The translations under genes and the position numbers were made by a program. From Shewanella cutis (lineage in GTDB: Bacteria > Pseudomonadota > Gammaproteobacteria > Enterobacterales > Shewanellaceae), in assembly GCF_022410515.1 (NCBI RefSeq), contig NZ_JACSDI010000001.1:372001-436000 (forward strand): a stretch of 64,000 nucleotides of DNA, written 5' to 3'. The notes beneath the pieces are model-generated. The model saw only the letters and a list, made by a program, of their open reading frames with translations. It ran no database searches and was not told the DNA's origin. Shown here piece by piece: positions 46,456 through 56,741 of the stretch (its first letter is position 1; every line of letters begins with the position of its first letter).

Positions 46456-47625
46456 TTATACTCCTTTTTTAGGTAACACTTTTGATAACCAGAAATACCC
46501 AATTAAGGCAGCACAAATTGAGCCCATTAAGGTGCCTAGACGTGCTAAATCGCCAAACATAGGGTCTGCCTGCTCAAATGCCAACGAGGCAATAAACATT
46601 GACATGGTAAAACCGATACCACACATCGCAGCCACAGGCGCAATTTGTTTCCAACCAATACCATCGGGCAATTGTGCCAACTTAAGTTTGACGGCGACAA
46701 AACTAAACAACATCACACCAATCGGCTTACCTAACATGAGCCCTAATGCAATCCCCACTGGCACCGGAGAGATTAACGTATCTAAACTCATGTTTCCTAA
46801 AGCGACCCCCGCATTGGCGAAGGCGAACACTGGCAGGATCAGGAAAGTGCTCCAAGGATGTAAACTATGCTCTAAATGCTCAGAAGGCGAACTGCCATCT
46901 TTTGCTCGTAGAGGAATACAGAAAGCAATAATGACTCCCGCTAATGTGGCATGCACGCCAGACTTAAGCACAGCCACCCACAGGATGAGTCCGAGTACCC
47001 CATAAGGGGCTAATGAGGTCACGCCCTTCCGGTTTAAGGCAACCAAGCCAACAATCGCAATGCTGGCAATAATTAAGCTAACGGTTGATAGATCTGTGCT
47101 ATAGAAAAGCGCAATAATCACAATAACGCCTAAGTCGTCAATGATGGCTAACGCCAACAGGAAAACCTTTAACGCCACTGGCACGCGGCTACCCAGTAAC
47201 GCCATGATCCCCAAAGCAAAAGCAATATCTGTCGCGGCTGGGATTGCCCAACCTGCTTGTGTGATAGGATCGCCATAGTTAAATAACAGGTAAATACCTG
47301 CAGGCACTAACATGCCACCAATGGCAGCGAAGGTTGGCAATGAGGCCTGAGCCACACTCGATAATGCCCCTTCCAATAGCTCACGTTTAACTTCTAAACC
47401 AATCAGTAAGAAAAACAATGCCATCAAACCATCGTTAATCCACAGCAACAATGGTTTATGCAGATCGAGCGCACCAACTCGCACTTGAACTTCAGTACCA
47501 AGAAAACCTTGATAGAGTCCTGCCAAAGGAGAATTCGCCATTAACATGGCAAAGGCCACGGCTATTAATAAGAGGATGCCACCTGCCGACTCTTGGCTCA
47601 AAAAATTTCTAATTGCTTTTTCCAT
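46456..47625 (-). CDS. nhaA: Na+/H+ antiporter NhaA
   Basis: NhaA exports Na+ or Li+ in exchange for two protons at the inner membrane, for pH and salt homeostasis. The 389-residue protein has twelve hydrophobic helices. The ion-binding Asp pair lies in [40 protein letters not shown] (about 135-170), and [15 protein letters not shown] precedes it. [12 protein letters not shown] near the C-terminus is typical. It is followed at 2 bp by a small secreted protein gene and then by nhaR, unlike the E. coli nhaA-nhaR order, where nhaR follows directly. Confidence 0.97.
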   Translation of the reverse strand: MEKAIRNFLSQESAGGILLLIAVAFAMLMANSPLAGLYQGFLGTEVQVRVGALDLHKPLLLWINDGLMALFFLLIGLEVKRELLEGALSSVAQASLPTFAAIGGMLVPAGIYLLFNYGDPITQAGWAIPAATDIAFALGIMALLGSRVPVALKVFLLALAIIDDLGVIVIIALFYSTDLSTVSLIIASIAIVGLVALNRKGVTSLAPYGVLGLILWVAVLKSGVHATLAGVIIAFCIPLRAKDGSSPSEHLEHSLHPWSTFLILPVFAFANAGVALGNMSLDTLISPVPVGIALGLMLGKPIGVMLFSFVAVKLKLAQLPDGIGWKQIAPVAAMCGIGFTMSMFIASLAFEQADPMFGDLARLGTLMGSICAALIGYFWLSKVLPKKGV

Positions 47626-47700
47626 CTTGCACTCCCAAAAATCACAATGGATTGAGTGTAGACGAAGAAAATGAGCAAGTATAATCGTTAGTTTCGAGAC

Positions 47701-47726
47701 AACACCTCGGCTTTTCCGAGGTGTTT
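47701..47726. terminator. Hairpin between thyA and nhaA
   Basis: AACACCTCGG and CCGAGGTGTT form a 10-bp stem around CTTTT, with TTT on the plus side. It lies 17 bp beyond the thyA stop on the minus strand. The T-run is weak in the direction of thyA transcription, so efficiency is uncertain. Confidence 0.5.
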
Positions 47727-47742
47727 GTCGATAAAATCGCCA

Positions 47743-48537
47743 CTACACGGCGACAGGTGCTTTGATATGTGGGTGAGGATCGTAGTTGGTTAATTCGAAA
47801 TCTTCGAATTGATAGTCAAAAATCGAGGTAGGTTTACGCAGAATAGTCATCGTAGGTAAGGGTCTAGGCTCGCGGCTCAACTGCAATGCTGTTTGCTCCA
47901 TGTGGTTGGAATACAAGTGGGTATCGCCCCCCGTCCAAACAAAGTCACCTAAAGCTAAGTTACATTGTTGCGCTACCATCATGGTCAGCAGTGCGTAGCT
48001 GGCGATATTAAAGGGCAACCCTAAGAACACATCACAACTACGCTGGTACAGTTGACAGGATAATTTGCCATCAGCAACATAGAATTGGAAAAACGCATGG
48101 CAAGGTGCCAGCGCCATTTTATCCAACTCACCGACGTTCCAAGCCGATACGATCAAACGACGCGAGTCAGGTTGCGATTTAATTTGCGCAATAACCTGAG
48201 AAATTTGATCGATAGCCTCACCACTTTGGGTCGGCCAGCTGCGCCACTGCGCACCATACACAGGGCCCAAATCGCCGTTTTCATCGGCCCATTCATCCCA
48301 AATACTGACTTTATTGTCACGCAGATAAGCAATATTGGTATCGCCTTTAAGAAACCACAACAGCTCATGAATGATGGAACGCATATGACACTTTTTCGTG
48401 GTAACTAAAGGAAAGCCCTTACTCAAATCGAAACGCATTTGATAACCAAAAACCGAGCGAGTACCCGTACCTGTTCGGTCTGACTTATCTACACCTTCGG
48501 CTAAAATGTGGTTCATCAAATCTAAATACTGTTGCAT
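47743..48537 (-). CDS. thyA: Thymidylate synthase
   Basis: ThyA methylates dUMP to dTMP with methylenetetrahydrofolate. The 264-residue protein has the catalytic Cys146 in [35 protein letters not shown] at the N-terminus and [14 protein letters not shown] and [12 protein letters not shown] near 190-215. All are positioned as in E. coli. Its start overlaps the lgt stop by one base, so lgt-thyA is translationally coupled. Confidence 0.98.
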   Translation of the reverse strand: MQQYLDLMNHILAEGVDKSDRTGTGTRSVFGYQMRFDLSKGFPLVTTKKCHMRSIIHELLWFLKGDTNIAYLRDNKVSIWDEWADENGDLGPVYGAQWRSWPTQSGEAIDQISQVIAQIKSQPDSRRLIVSAWNVGELDKMALAPCHAFFQFYVADGKLSCQLYQRSCDVFLGLPFNIASYALLTMMVAQQCNLALGDFVWTGGDTHLYSNHMEQTALQLSREPRPLPTMTILRKPTSIFDYQFEDFELTNYDPHPHIKAPVAV

Positions 48538-49343
48538 TACTGCTTACCCTCTGGACGAAGAATTAAATATAAACCGAAGAGGATCATCGGCACCGAGAGG
48601 ATCTGTCCCATTGTCATAAAGCCCCAATAGAGGCCTAACTGCGCGTCAGGTTGTCTTACGGTTTCGACAATCACGCGGAAAATACCGTACCCGAGTAAGA
48701 ACATGCCCGACACGGCGCCAACCTTTTTCGTACGTTTACTGAACCAATAAAGGAGCAAGAATAAGGCGACACCTTCAAGGGCAAATTGATAGAGTTGTGA
48801 TGGATGGCGAGGCTCAGGACCACCGCTTGGAAACACCATTGCCCAAGGAACATCGGTAACGCGGCCCCATAACTCACCATTAATAAAGTTACCGATACGG
48901 CCCGCTCCCAAGCCAATAGGCACAACGGGCGCCACCATATCCGCTACGGCAAAGAAAGTTCGCTTTTGCTTCCAAGCGATATAAACCATGGCGGTAATCA
49001 CCCCAATCAAACCGCCGTGGAAAGACATACCACCTTCTGAAATCTTAAACAAATACATTGGGCTAGCAAGAAAGTAATCAAAATGATAAAAGAGAACATA
49101 GCCAATGCGGCCACCCAATATCACCCCTAAAAAGCCATAAAACAGTAAATCAGAAACCTGCTCCCTAGACCATAAACCATTGGAGCGATCAGCTTGGCGA
49201 TTGAGTAACCACATCGCCGCGACAAAACCCACTAAGTAAGTAAATCCGTACCATCGCAGGGCAGGTTCAAAGGTTTGTCCAAAAATATCAAAGGGACCAA
49301 ACTTCACGATCACAGGATCGATATTGGGAAAATTCAATGCCAT
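48537..49343 (-). CDS. lgt: Prolipoprotein diacylglyceryl transferase
   Basis: Lgt adds diacylglycerol from phosphatidylglycerol to the lipobox Cys of prolipoproteins in the inner membrane. The 268-residue protein has seven hydrophobic helices. The conserved motifs are [22 protein letters not shown] with the essential His near 104, and [22 protein letters not shown]. The length is normal. It lies between the TauE-type permease gene (46 bp upstream) and thyA. Confidence 0.97.
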   Translation of the reverse strand: MALNFPNIDPVIVKFGPFDIFGQTFEPALRWYGFTYLVGFVAAMWLLNRQADRSNGLWSREQVSDLLFYGFLGVILGGRIGYVLFYHFDYFLASPMYLFKISEGGMSFHGGLIGVITAMVYIAWKQKRTFFAVADMVAPVVPIGLGAGRIGNFINGELWGRVTDVPWAMVFPSGGPEPRHPSQLYQFALEGVALFLLLYWFSKRTKKVGAVSGMFLLGYGIFRVIVETVRQPDAQLGLYWGFMTMGQILSVPMILFGLYLILRPEGKQ

Positions 49344-49388
49344 AACTTATCCATCAACAGCCTCAGATTGAGGGCTAAAAACTAAAAA

Positions 49389-50189
49389 TCAGCTCAGAAT
49401 TAATTTGAGGCCGACACAAAGGAGCAAAAGTGCAAATATCTTTTTAAGTACAGGTGTTGGCCAAGTGCTCGCCGCTTTTACGCCCACGGGCGCCATCAAG
49501 ACAGAAGTGATCACTAAACCAACCAATGCAGGTAAATAGATATAGCCTAAGGTACCATAAGGCAACTCTGGGGCATTCATTCCTGCAATAATATAGCCGA
49601 AACTGCCAGAAAGAGAGATTAAGAAGCCCATCGCAGCAGAAAAACCCACGGCTTGACGCATCTGTAAACCATAAAAAGTCAAAAATGGCACTATCAGTAT
49701 ACCGCCACCTATCCCTGTCAAACCGGCCAAAACCGCAACCAAAACCGATACAACAAAAAGCACGACTGAATTAGGTAATTGACGATTTGATTCGGCCTTA
49801 ACGGGATAAGCCATTTGAATTGTCATTAAAATCACAAAGATGGCAAAACCTTTCTGTAAAGTATCCGCGGGAATACGCTCAGCAATAAAACCTGAAGCCA
49901 GCGCGCCTATAATCAGGCCCGGTAACATTGATTTGAATAAATCCCAAGGCACATTGCCGCGCTTATGGTGGGCGCGTGCCGACGAAATAGAAGTGAGAAT
50001 AATGGCGGCTAGCGAAGTGGCAATCGCAATATGAGGTAGCTGAGTAGAGCTAATACCGACCGATGGCAAAATATAAAGCAGTGCAGGCACCACAATCAAG
50101 CCGCCACCAATACCTAATAATCCTGCCATAAAGCCGACAAATGCACCTAAAGCCAAACAAATAAAGAACACCAACAACAAACTATCCAC
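49389..50189 (-). CDS. TauE/SafE-type anion permease
   Basis: This is an inner-membrane protein of about 266 residues of the TauE/SafE (DUF81) family, which exports sulfite or organosulfonates. It has about seven or eight hydrophobic helices. The family motifs are GFMAGLLGIGGGLIVVPALL near 15-40 and its second-half repeat AGLTGIGGGILIVPFLTFYG near 160-180. The open frame reaches an ATG at 50240, but the GTG at 50189 has AGGT six bases upstream and begins directly at the first helix, so I prefer it. It lies between ptsP and lgt. The substrate is not shown. Confidence 0.85.
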   Translation of the reverse strand: MDSLLLVFFICLALGAFVGFMAGLLGIGGGLIVVPALLYILPSVGISSTQLPHIAIATSLAAIILTSISSARAHHKRGNVPWDLFKSMLPGLIIGALASGFIAERIPADTLQKGFAIFVILMTIQMAYPVKAESNRQLPNSVVLFVVSVLVAVLAGLTGIGGGILIVPFLTFYGLQMRQAVGFSAAMGFLISLSGSFGYIIAGMNAPELPYGTLGYIYLPALVGLVITSVLMAPVGVKAASTWPTPVLKKIFALLLLCVGLKLILS

Positions 50190-50248
50190 ACGAGTACCTA
50201 GAGCGTGATAAATTGAGGGCCTTAGCTTAAAGCAAAACATGGCATTAG

Positions 50249-52492
50249 TTAATTAAGAATTGTTACAAGACCCTGCAGGGTCAAATATTCTTTAACCAGC
50301 TCACGCACTTGGAAACCGTTTGACAAACTCAAGGCCTGCGCCAATAGCTGTGCTAAATCCTCACCAGAAACGCGGCGAAGCAAATAATTAATTCGGGCTA
50401 AACTTCCCTGATTCATACTTAATTGGTGGTATCCCATAGCGACCAGCAAAATAGCTCCCATGGGTTCACCAGCTAATTCACCACAAATACTGATATCAAG
50501 ATGATGATACTCACAATCTAATCTTGCCTGATATAAAGCCCGCAAAATCCCCGGATGATAGCTATCAAATAATGAACTGACCCTTGGGTTGTTGCGATCA
50601 ACCGCGAGTAAATATTGAGTCAAATCGTTACTGCCAACGGACACAAAATCCACCCTCTTTGCCACTTCGTCTAACTGATATAGCATGGCGGGCACTTCGA
50701 GCATAATGCCAATGCGCGGCATTTTGATGTTGTTATTCACATCATTTTTGAGTTCAACATGGGCCTGCTCTAAATAGGCTAACGCTTGATCAATTTCATC
50801 TAAATTGCTGACCATCGGCAATAAAATACTTAACTGCTTGCCCTCGGCACCAGCCTGCAACATGGCTCTTAACTGCACAAGAAACAGCTCAGGATGATCC
50901 AGCGATAATCGTATTCCACGCCAACCGAGGAAAGGGTTATCTTCTTTGATCGGAAAATAAGGCAAAGGTTTATCGCCGCCAACATCTAAAGTTCGCATCA
51001 CCACAGGGCGACCTGAAGCCGCGGAGAGTACCTGCTGATAAACCTTGACCTGCTCGGATTCACTCGGAAAACGCTGCTGCAACATAAAGGGAATTTCGGT
51101 GCGATAGAGCCCGATACCATCGGCGCCTTCAGCGATTTCCGAGGCAACGCCACTGAGCAGACCCGCATTGAGATATAACCGTATTCGCTTACCATCAAGC
51201 ATCACTGAGGGTAACGTTAACTCCTGTGCATATTGGCGCTGCAACGCCTTCTGCGCCGAGATAAGACTGCGATATTCGCTGACAATGGCGGGCGAAGGCG
51301 ACACCATAAGTTGTCCGCGACTAGCATTGACGACTAACAACTTTTGATCAATATCGGCGGAAAGTAGCTGTTCAACGCCTGTAATCGCCGGTACGCCAAG
51401 TGCCCGAGCTAAAATCGCCGCATGGGAATTTACCCCGCCGAGTTCAGTCACAATCCCCGCCAATTTTTGCCGTGGAAACTCAGCCAACATCGTGGCATCG
51501 GCCTCTTTAGTCACTAAAATTACTGGCTTATCGGGTTCGAGCTCTAATCGCTCAGGCTCAATTAATTGCCTTAATACCTTTTGCCCAAGATCACGGATAT
51601 CACTCGCCCGCTCTTTAAGATAAGGGTCTTCCATTGCTAAAAACTGTTGAATATAACGCAGCGAAACCCGGCTCACCGCAGATTCGGCTTCCCAGCCGAG
51701 TAGCACCTCACGGGCATATTCTCCCCCTAGGCTGGCATCGTCGAGCAGCAGTTGTAATGCATTGAATATAGAGGCGACTTCTTCATCCTGCTCACGGTCA
51801 AAACGTTGGGATAAGGCACCAATGGCTTCTTTACAGCGGCCCATCGCCGCGACTAATCGGTTAGATTCAAGGGCGATATCATCACAACGCACATCGGGTT
51901 GCTCAAGGGAAATTTCCCCCCCTAAGACGAAAGCATGTGCAATCGCGATACCATTGGATGCAGAGGTGCCTTGGAATAAAATCTGTTGATGGAGTGAACT
52001 GACCTGTGCTTTTTGCTTTAATCCCCGAATCGCCATCGCTAACTGTGCAGCGAGGGTCATTAGAAAGGCTTCTTCCCCTTCACTAAATTGCCGTGCACTG
52101 GCCTGCTGCACCACAATCACACCCACAACGGCTTTTTGATAAATGATCGGAACGGCTAAAAAGGCACGATATTCTTCTTCGGCAACCTCAGGAAAAAGCT
52201 TAAAGCGTGGGTGCAAACGTGCATCGGCTAAATTCACCGCCTCTTCGCGCTCGGCGGCTAAGCCCACCAATCCCTGCGTTAACGGCATACGTACCCGACC
52301 CACAGCGCTCTTTTCGAGGCCATCGGTTGCCGATAAAACGAGTTCTTGCTGCTCTAGGATATAAACTGAGCAACATTGGGTTTCCATCGCAGCTTTGGTC
52401 GATGAAACAAGGACTTCTAATGCGGTTTCTAAGCTGTGGGCAGAAGCCACAGCCTGAGTAATATCCCTAAGCGTATTTAACACTGTTTTCAA
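50249..52492 (-). CDS. ptsP: Phosphoenolpyruvate-protein phosphotransferase PtsP (Enzyme I Ntr)
   Basis: PtsP starts the nitrogen-related phosphotransfer chain (EI-Ntr, NPr, EIIA-Ntr) that senses glutamine and alpha-ketoglutarate. The 747-residue protein has an N-terminal GAF domain (about 15-155). The Enzyme I region follows, with the phosphorylated His in GGVNSHAAILARALGVPAI near 355. The PEP-binding barrel has MRTLDVGGDKPLPYF, GWRGIRLSLDHPELF, PRIGIMLEVPAML, SVGSNDLTQYLLAVDRNNP and the Cys of ISICGELAG. It lies between rppH and the TauE-type gene, and rppH-ptsP is a conserved pair. Confidence 0.97.
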   Translation of the reverse strand: MKTVLNTLRDITQAVASAHSLETALEVLVSSTKAAMETQCCSVYILEQQELVLSATDGLEKSAVGRVRMPLTQGLVGLAAEREEAVNLADARLHPRFKLFPEVAEEEYRAFLAVPIIYQKAVVGVIVVQQASARQFSEGEEAFLMTLAAQLAMAIRGLKQKAQVSSLHQQILFQGTSASNGIAIAHAFVLGGEISLEQPDVRCDDIALESNRLVAAMGRCKEAIGALSQRFDREQDEEVASIFNALQLLLDDASLGGEYAREVLLGWEAESAVSRVSLRYIQQFLAMEDPYLKERASDIRDLGQKVLRQLIEPERLELEPDKPVILVTKEADATMLAEFPRQKLAGIVTELGGVNSHAAILARALGVPAITGVEQLLSADIDQKLLVVNASRGQLMVSPSPAIVSEYRSLISAQKALQRQYAQELTLPSVMLDGKRIRLYLNAGLLSGVASEIAEGADGIGLYRTEIPFMLQQRFPSESEQVKVYQQVLSAASGRPVVMRTLDVGGDKPLPYFPIKEDNPFLGWRGIRLSLDHPELFLVQLRAMLQAGAEGKQLSILLPMVSNLDEIDQALAYLEQAHVELKNDVNNNIKMPRIGIMLEVPAMLYQLDEVAKRVDFVSVGSNDLTQYLLAVDRNNPRVSSLFDSYHPGILRALYQARLDCEYHHLDISICGELAGEPMGAILLVAMGYHQLSMNQGSLARINYLLRRVSGEDLAQLLAQALSLSNGFQVRELVKEYLTLQGLVTILN

Positions 52493-52506
52493 TCCTCTTT
52501 TGAAAA

Positions 52507-53031
52507 TCAGCCCGTAGTCTTTTGCCTTACCCGCTTCTTCGGAATTTCTTGGGTTTGGAATGACAATGCCGTTACCGCAAATTCTTTCATGACCTTACGA
52601 TAAACATCACGCTTAAATGAGACAACCTGCCTCACTGGATACCAATAACTTACCCAGCGCCAATCGTCAAACTCAGGATGGCCTGAAGAACTTAAATTAA
52701 TCGCACTATCTTGGCTTTTTAGTTGTAACAGAAACCACTTTTGCTTTTGGCCAATACACACGGGCTTACTGTCCTGTCTCACTAAGCGTTTAGGTAAACG
52801 ATACCTCAGCCAAGAACGCGTCGAGGTTAATACAGTGACATGCTCGGGTCTTAAACCAACTTCCTCATACAATTCACGGTACATCGCCTCTTCGGCAGAT
52901 TCACCATCATCGACCCCCCCCTGAGGAAACTGCCATGAATGTTGTCCGAAACGCCTAGCCCACATGACTTGGCCGTATCTGTTACAAATTATTATGCCCA
53001 CATTTGCGCGAAAGCCGTCGCTATCAATCAC
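52507..53031 (-). CDS. rppH: RNA pyrophosphohydrolase RppH
   Basis: RppH removes pyrophosphate from the 5' end of mRNAs and opens them to RNase E decay. The 174-residue Nudix protein begins [39 protein letters not shown]. The Nudix box runs from G38 ([23 protein letters not shown]). [13 protein letters not shown] and [26 protein letters not shown] follow, as in E. coli. It is 15 bp upstream of ptsP, so the two are probably co-transcribed. Confidence 0.97.
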   Translation of the reverse strand: MIDSDGFRANVGIIICNRYGQVMWARRFGQHSWQFPQGGVDDGESAEEAMYRELYEEVGLRPEHVTVLTSTRSWLRYRLPKRLVRQDSKPVCIGQKQKWFLLQLKSQDSAINLSSSGHPEFDDWRWVSYWYPVRQVVSFKRDVYRKVMKEFAVTALSFQTQEIPKKRVRQKTTG

Positions 53032-53175
53032 ATGGACTCCAAATAAGGATAAAATTTTAATAAACCGATTGTTTCACAAAGCCCGTCTCGCGGCAAACCT
53101 CTATTTTCAGCTAATCTTTGGATAAATACTTTCAACTTACTACTTTATCAACAATTGTTCGCCATTAAGCAGGGG

Positions 53176-53200
53176 GATATCCACATTTTCTGTGGATATC
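53176..53200. repeat. Perfect inverted repeat with near-consensus DnaA boxes
   Basis: GATATCCACA and TGTGGATATC form a perfect 10-bp stem with loop TTTTC. Each arm carries ATATCCACA, one base from the DnaA box TTATCCACA. It lies in the rppH-mutH gap, about 145 bp upstream of rppH and about 520 bp upstream of mutH. Confidence 0.7.
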
Positions 53201-53524
53201 TCTGTTTGAAACTAGGGCAAACTCGGTATATCGTTCAAAAAACATCAAACAGGTTAAGCGACAAAATCTCAAGAGCCACTATAAAAATATATAATAATCA
53301 TAATAATAGACAAATATTATTTATCGCATTTTCCATCCAACAAATAAAAGCTCACTTTTTAACCTAATACAAAATCTGCAATTTCACCCCAGCAAAACTG
53401 AAATGTTATACACAAAACACACCCAAAATTACTCACAACACCGAGAAAAAATGCGACTTTTTACCATTGACTCAAGCTTTTTATTCAGTTAAGGACACTG
53501 TTGTTGTGAGTTATCCATAATATC

Positions 53525-53533
53525 TGTGGATAA
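53525..53533 (-). promoter_or_regulatory. Consensus DnaA box
   Basis: TTATCCACA is present exactly on the minus strand, six bases from TTATCCATA on the plus strand (53511-53519). A TTATACACA, which fits the looser TTWTNCACA consensus, is at 53406-53414. Binding is inferred only from the match. Confidence 0.5.
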
Positions 53534-53722
53534 ATGTGTGAGAAACGCAAGGGAAAGCCGAGAGTAACTTTGAACACTTTTATCAACACCAGTTCAGTAT
53601 CTAGATAAACTATTAAAGATCAAAAGCTTAATAACATTAGTGAACAGGTTAACTTATTCATTTTCAAGTGTTCATTTTTTAACCTTAGTTGCTAAGCGCC
53701 TATTTTCCAGTAAAATTCCCTT

Positions 53723-54394
53723 ATGAAACCTATTATTCCCCCTCAAAATCTGAGCGAATTACTCGAACGCGCTAATATGATGGCAGGCATTTCTTTGGCG
53801 CAAATTGCCACTCATCGCGGTATTAATGTCCCCAACAACCTAAAACGCAATAAAGGTTGGATTGGACAACTCATTGAAATGGAATTAGGTGCCACTGCAG
53901 GTTCCAAACCTGAGCAGGACTTTCTTCATCTTGGCGTTGAGCTAAAAACGATTCCCATTGACAACCATGGCAAGCCACTTGAAACCACTTATGTATGTGT
54001 CGCGCCACTGACCAATATCGAAGGGTTAACCTGGCAAAATAGTTTAGTGTGTCACAAGTTGCAGCGAGTATTGTGGGTACCTGTAGAGGGTGAGCGGCAT
54101 ATTCCTGTGGGAGCGCGCCGCATTGGTACGCCCATCCTGTGGGAACCTGACCCGCAGGAGCAAGCATTACTGCAACAGGATTGGGAAGAAATCATGGAAC
54201 TGATTGCCCTCGGTAAAGTAGAAAAACTCACCGCAAGGCATGGAGAAGTTCTCCAATTACGACCTAAAGCTGCAAATAGCAAAGCGATGACTCACAGCAT
54301 TGCAGAGGATGGCAGCTTAAAAATGACTAATCCTCGGGGCTTTTATCTAAAAACCTCTTTTACAGCAATGATATTAAATAAGGTATTTGGTTAA
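53723..54394 (+). CDS. mutH: DNA mismatch repair endonuclease MutH
   Basis: MutH nicks the unmethylated strand at hemimethylated GATC sites, directed by MutS and MutL. The 223-residue protein has the restriction-type core [15 protein letters not shown] near 72-85 with its Asp, Glu and Lys. [22 protein letters not shown] precedes it, and [30 protein letters not shown] follows at the C-terminus. The length is normal. It is divergent from rppH across 690 bp. Confidence 0.97.
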   Translation: MKPIIPPQNLSELLERANMMAGISLAQIATHRGINVPNNLKRNKGWIGQLIEMELGATAGSKPEQDFLHLGVELKTIPIDNHGKPLETTYVCVAPLTNIEGLTWQNSLVCHKLQRVLWVPVEGERHIPVGARRIGTPILWEPDPQEQALLQQDWEEIMELIALGKVEKLTARHGEVLQLRPKAANSKAMTHSIAEDGSLKMTNPRGFYLKTSFTAMILNKVFG

Positions 54395-54418
54395 ATTTTC
54401 GTAGCTATATACCGTTGT

Positions 54419-54434
54419 ATTGATCCAGATCACA
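54419..54434. promoter_or_regulatory. CRP-like site upstream of cyaC
   Basis: ATTGATCCAGATCACA matches the cAMP-CRP consensus TGTGATCTAGATCACA at 13 of 16 positions; only the two outer left bases and one central base differ. It lies 25 bp after the mutH stop and about 84 bp before the cyaC start. Because cyaC encodes an adenylate cyclase, the site suggests that cAMP feeds back on its own synthesis. The site is a sequence match only. Confidence 0.55.
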
Positions 54435-54517
54435 AATATCACTGGCACTCTACTGATGATTTTCTATAAACTACGGCATCCTGAAATATATAGCCGTATT
54501 CGGATACAAAACCCGTT

Positions 54518-55585
54518 GTGAGAGCACGTAGACAAGCGAAAAAACTCCTTTTTGCGATATTAGCTTGGGCGATAGCCATGGCTGCATTCGTGTTTTTTCG
54601 ATATGCCCAATCGCCAGAACTGCCGCAATGGGCAGTAGGCTCTGCTGACCTCGCGACACTGGCCGTCTACATGGGCATTATTTTTGGCAGCTTACATTGG
54701 ATGTCTAATCTGATTGCTGACTTTAGCGCTATCAATCGTCTTCCTTATATATTCTCAGTAATTTTTAAAGGTTTGTTCCTGTTGTTAGGCGCAACAACCT
54801 TAGCCTACATGACTCAATTTCTAAATATGTGGGCTATTGAAAATCACATGTCGACCCTAAGACAAATGCTTACGGCGCATATCCTCTATAGTCCCTCATT
54901 CCAAGCGTTGATTGTTTATTTAGTGGTGGTGCGAGTGAGCTTGGCCTTTGTCGAACAGATGGGGCTGTTGGTTGGACCACGTATTTTGCTCAATATAGGT
55001 TTAGGCAAATACCATAAACCGAGATACGAGCAACGCTTATTCCTATATTTAGACATGGTTGCTTCCACTACCCACGCCGAATCCCTCGGCGATTATCGTT
55101 TTAGTCGCTTGATCCAAGACAGTTTTAGCTTACTGTCAGATACGGTGAGCAATAACGAAGCCGAGATTTATCGTTACATGGGCGATGCAGTGTTAATCCA
55201 CTGGCCCTTAGAGGAAGGTGTCGTACACGACCGCTGCATGAATATCTATTTTGAATTTAGCCAGCAATTAAATTGGCAAAGACGTTACTTCGAAGAACAC
55301 TATGGTTTTGTGCCTAAATTTAAAGCGGCAGCCCACTGTGGGCAAGTGGTTGCTGCGGTTGTTGGTGTACAAAAACAAGAAATTAGCTTCTTTAGTGATG
55401 TGTTAAATACCTTAGCTAGACTCCAAGATCAATGTAACCCGATGGGGCAACGTATGCTGATCTCAGGCGCCTTAGCGGGACGACTCGAAAACCCAGACAG
55501 TGCATATCGACTCACAAATTTGGGCCCGATTAAATTAAAAGGGAAACAACACTCGATCGAAGTGTTCGGTGTTTCCCCTTTATAA
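54518..55585 (+). CDS. cyaC: Membrane-bound class III adenylate cyclase CyaC
   Basis: This cyclase makes cAMP from ATP. In S. oneidensis the membrane class III cyclase CyaC is needed for anaerobic respiration through CRP, and the gene order here (mutH - cyclase - oxyR - hptA - yhcC - gltB) fits that gene as I recall it. The 355-residue protein begins at a GTG. It has several hydrophobic helices (about 10-30, 45-62, 75-100 and 125-150) and a C-terminal cyclase domain (about 175-350). The domain includes LFLYLDMVAST and RYMGDAVLIHW, with the two metal-binding Asp residues, and FFSDVLNTLARL. ATP rather than GTP specificity is inferred from orthology. Confidence 0.88.
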   Translation: MRARRQAKKLLFAILAWAIAMAAFVFFRYAQSPELPQWAVGSADLATLAVYMGIIFGSLHWMSNLIADFSAINRLPYIFSVIFKGLFLLLGATTLAYMTQFLNMWAIENHMSTLRQMLTAHILYSPSFQALIVYLVVVRVSLAFVEQMGLLVGPRILLNIGLGKYHKPRYEQRLFLYLDMVASTTHAESLGDYRFSRLIQDSFSLLSDTVSNNEAEIYRYMGDAVLIHWPLEEGVVHDRCMNIYFEFSQQLNWQRRYFEEHYGFVPKFKAAAHCGQVVAAVVGVQKQEISFFSDVLNTLARLQDQCNPMGQRMLISGALAGRLENPDSAYRLTNLGPIKLKGKQHSIEVFGVSPL

Positions 55586-55610
55586 GACTCACTACAGGTA
55601 AAATACCCCG

Positions 55611-56525
55611 TTATTGACCCGCTTCATTCATTAATAATTTTTGGATCAATAAACCTAGCGTACGGAAAGTCAAAATCCGGCTGGTCGTTTGTCGCCAAAC
55701 TAAACCGATATCGCGATATGGTGCTTCTCCAGGGGGAGTCATCACCACCAGATCAGTATCATTTAAGATCCCAGCATCAATCGCCATTTGTGGTAAAAAC
55801 GTCGTCCCCAGTTTACTGTTGACCATTTGCACTAAGGTATGCAGACTCGTCGCTGCAAACGGATTCACCTTCGCACTATCACCGAGCTGACACGCGGTAA
55901 TCGCATGGCCGGTAATACAATGCTCACTCTGCAACAGAAAGATACTTTCATCGGGTAATGTCTGATAATCGATAGGCTGGTGAATGCCACCCACTAAATC
56001 TTTATGGATCACCATCTTAAAGGGATCGATTCCGACCTTCATGCTGTGGTAACCACTGGTATCAACCGGTAAAGCTAGAATAAGTAAATCCAACTCCCCT
56101 TTACCTAAGGCATCGAGTAAACGTTCCGTCGTGTCCTCTTTGAGTAACAAACTCATCTCAGGGTACGCCTGCTGACATTGCTTAACGACTCGGCTGAGTA
56201 GAAACGGCGCAATGGTAGGAATACAACCCAAGCGGATATCGCCTGTCATCGGTTCGCCTTGGTTTTTGACCAATTCAACTAAATCGTCGACATCCGTAAG
56301 GATTTTACGGGAACGCTGTACGACTTCTTCACCGATAGCAGTGAACATAAAAGACTTATGGTCACGTTCAATCAACTGATGACCAAGCTGCTCTTCAAGA
56401 TTCTGGATCCCGCTCGACAATGTGGATTGACTGACAAAACACACCTTAGCGGCGCGGTTAAAATTCTGCTCTTGGTGAAGGTTCACCAAATAGTAAAGAT
56501 TCTTAAGGCTAGGTAAATTTTTCAT
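55611..56525 (-). CDS. oxyR: Hydrogen peroxide-sensing regulator OxyR
   Basis: OxyR is a LysR-type regulator that senses peroxide through a disulfide and controls catalase, Dps and other genes. The protein of about 304 residues has an N-terminal winged helix-turn-helix (NFNRAAKVCFVSQSTLSSGIQNLEEQLGHQLIERDHKSFMFT). The redox Cys pair is Cys203 and Cys212 in EHCITGHAITACQLG, the CX8C spacing of E. coli OxyR. The ATG at 56525 is chosen over the GTG at 56540 because it starts at the family motif. It is convergent with cyaC. Confidence 0.94.
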   Translation of the reverse strand: MKNLPSLKNLYYLVNLHQEQNFNRAAKVCFVSQSTLSSGIQNLEEQLGHQLIERDHKSFMFTAIGEEVVQRSRKILTDVDDLVELVKNQGEPMTGDIRLGCIPTIAPFLLSRVVKQCQQAYPEMSLLLKEDTTERLLDALGKGELDLLILALPVDTSGYHSMKVGIDPFKMVIHKDLVGGIHQPIDYQTLPDESIFLLQSEHCITGHAITACQLGDSAKVNPFAATSLHTLVQMVNSKLGTTFLPQMAIDAGILNDTDLVVMTPPGEAPYRDIGLVWRQTTSRILTFRTLGLLIQKLLMNEAGQ

Positions 56526-56741
56526 TTTATCGATTGCCACTAAGGTTATGGATTAAAAAATTTAATCAACTCTACCATAAGTTATCAACTAAAACGCGGC
56601 TTAATTGCTCAATTGTGTGAGCAAAATCGATTTTCAACCAAAGGAAAATACTGAAAGCTGATGGGAAAAACAAAAAGATGGAGTAATGCGTGTAAAGATG
56701 ATTATCGAGGTGCAACCTAAGCTGCACCTCAGCGAAACAAA

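Larger units (their letters stand above)
53032..53722. other. AT-rich 690-bp gap with DnaA-box-like sites
   Basis: No credible gene is present; a 70-codon frame at 53155-53367 lacks any support. Sites like DnaA boxes occur at several places. TTATACACA is at 53406-53414 and TTATCCATA at 53511-53519. A perfect TTATCCACA on the minus strand is at 53525-53533. The exact inverted repeat GATATCCACA-TTTTC-TGTGGATATC at 53176-53200 has two boxes that differ by one base. The divergent promoters of rppH and mutH must also lie here. Confidence 0.6.

Noticed and set aside
53155..53367. 70-codon open frame in the rppH-mutH gap
   Set aside because: It has no ribosome-binding site or recognisable family and contains the DnaA-box-like inverted repeat; AT-rich DNA gives such frames by chance.
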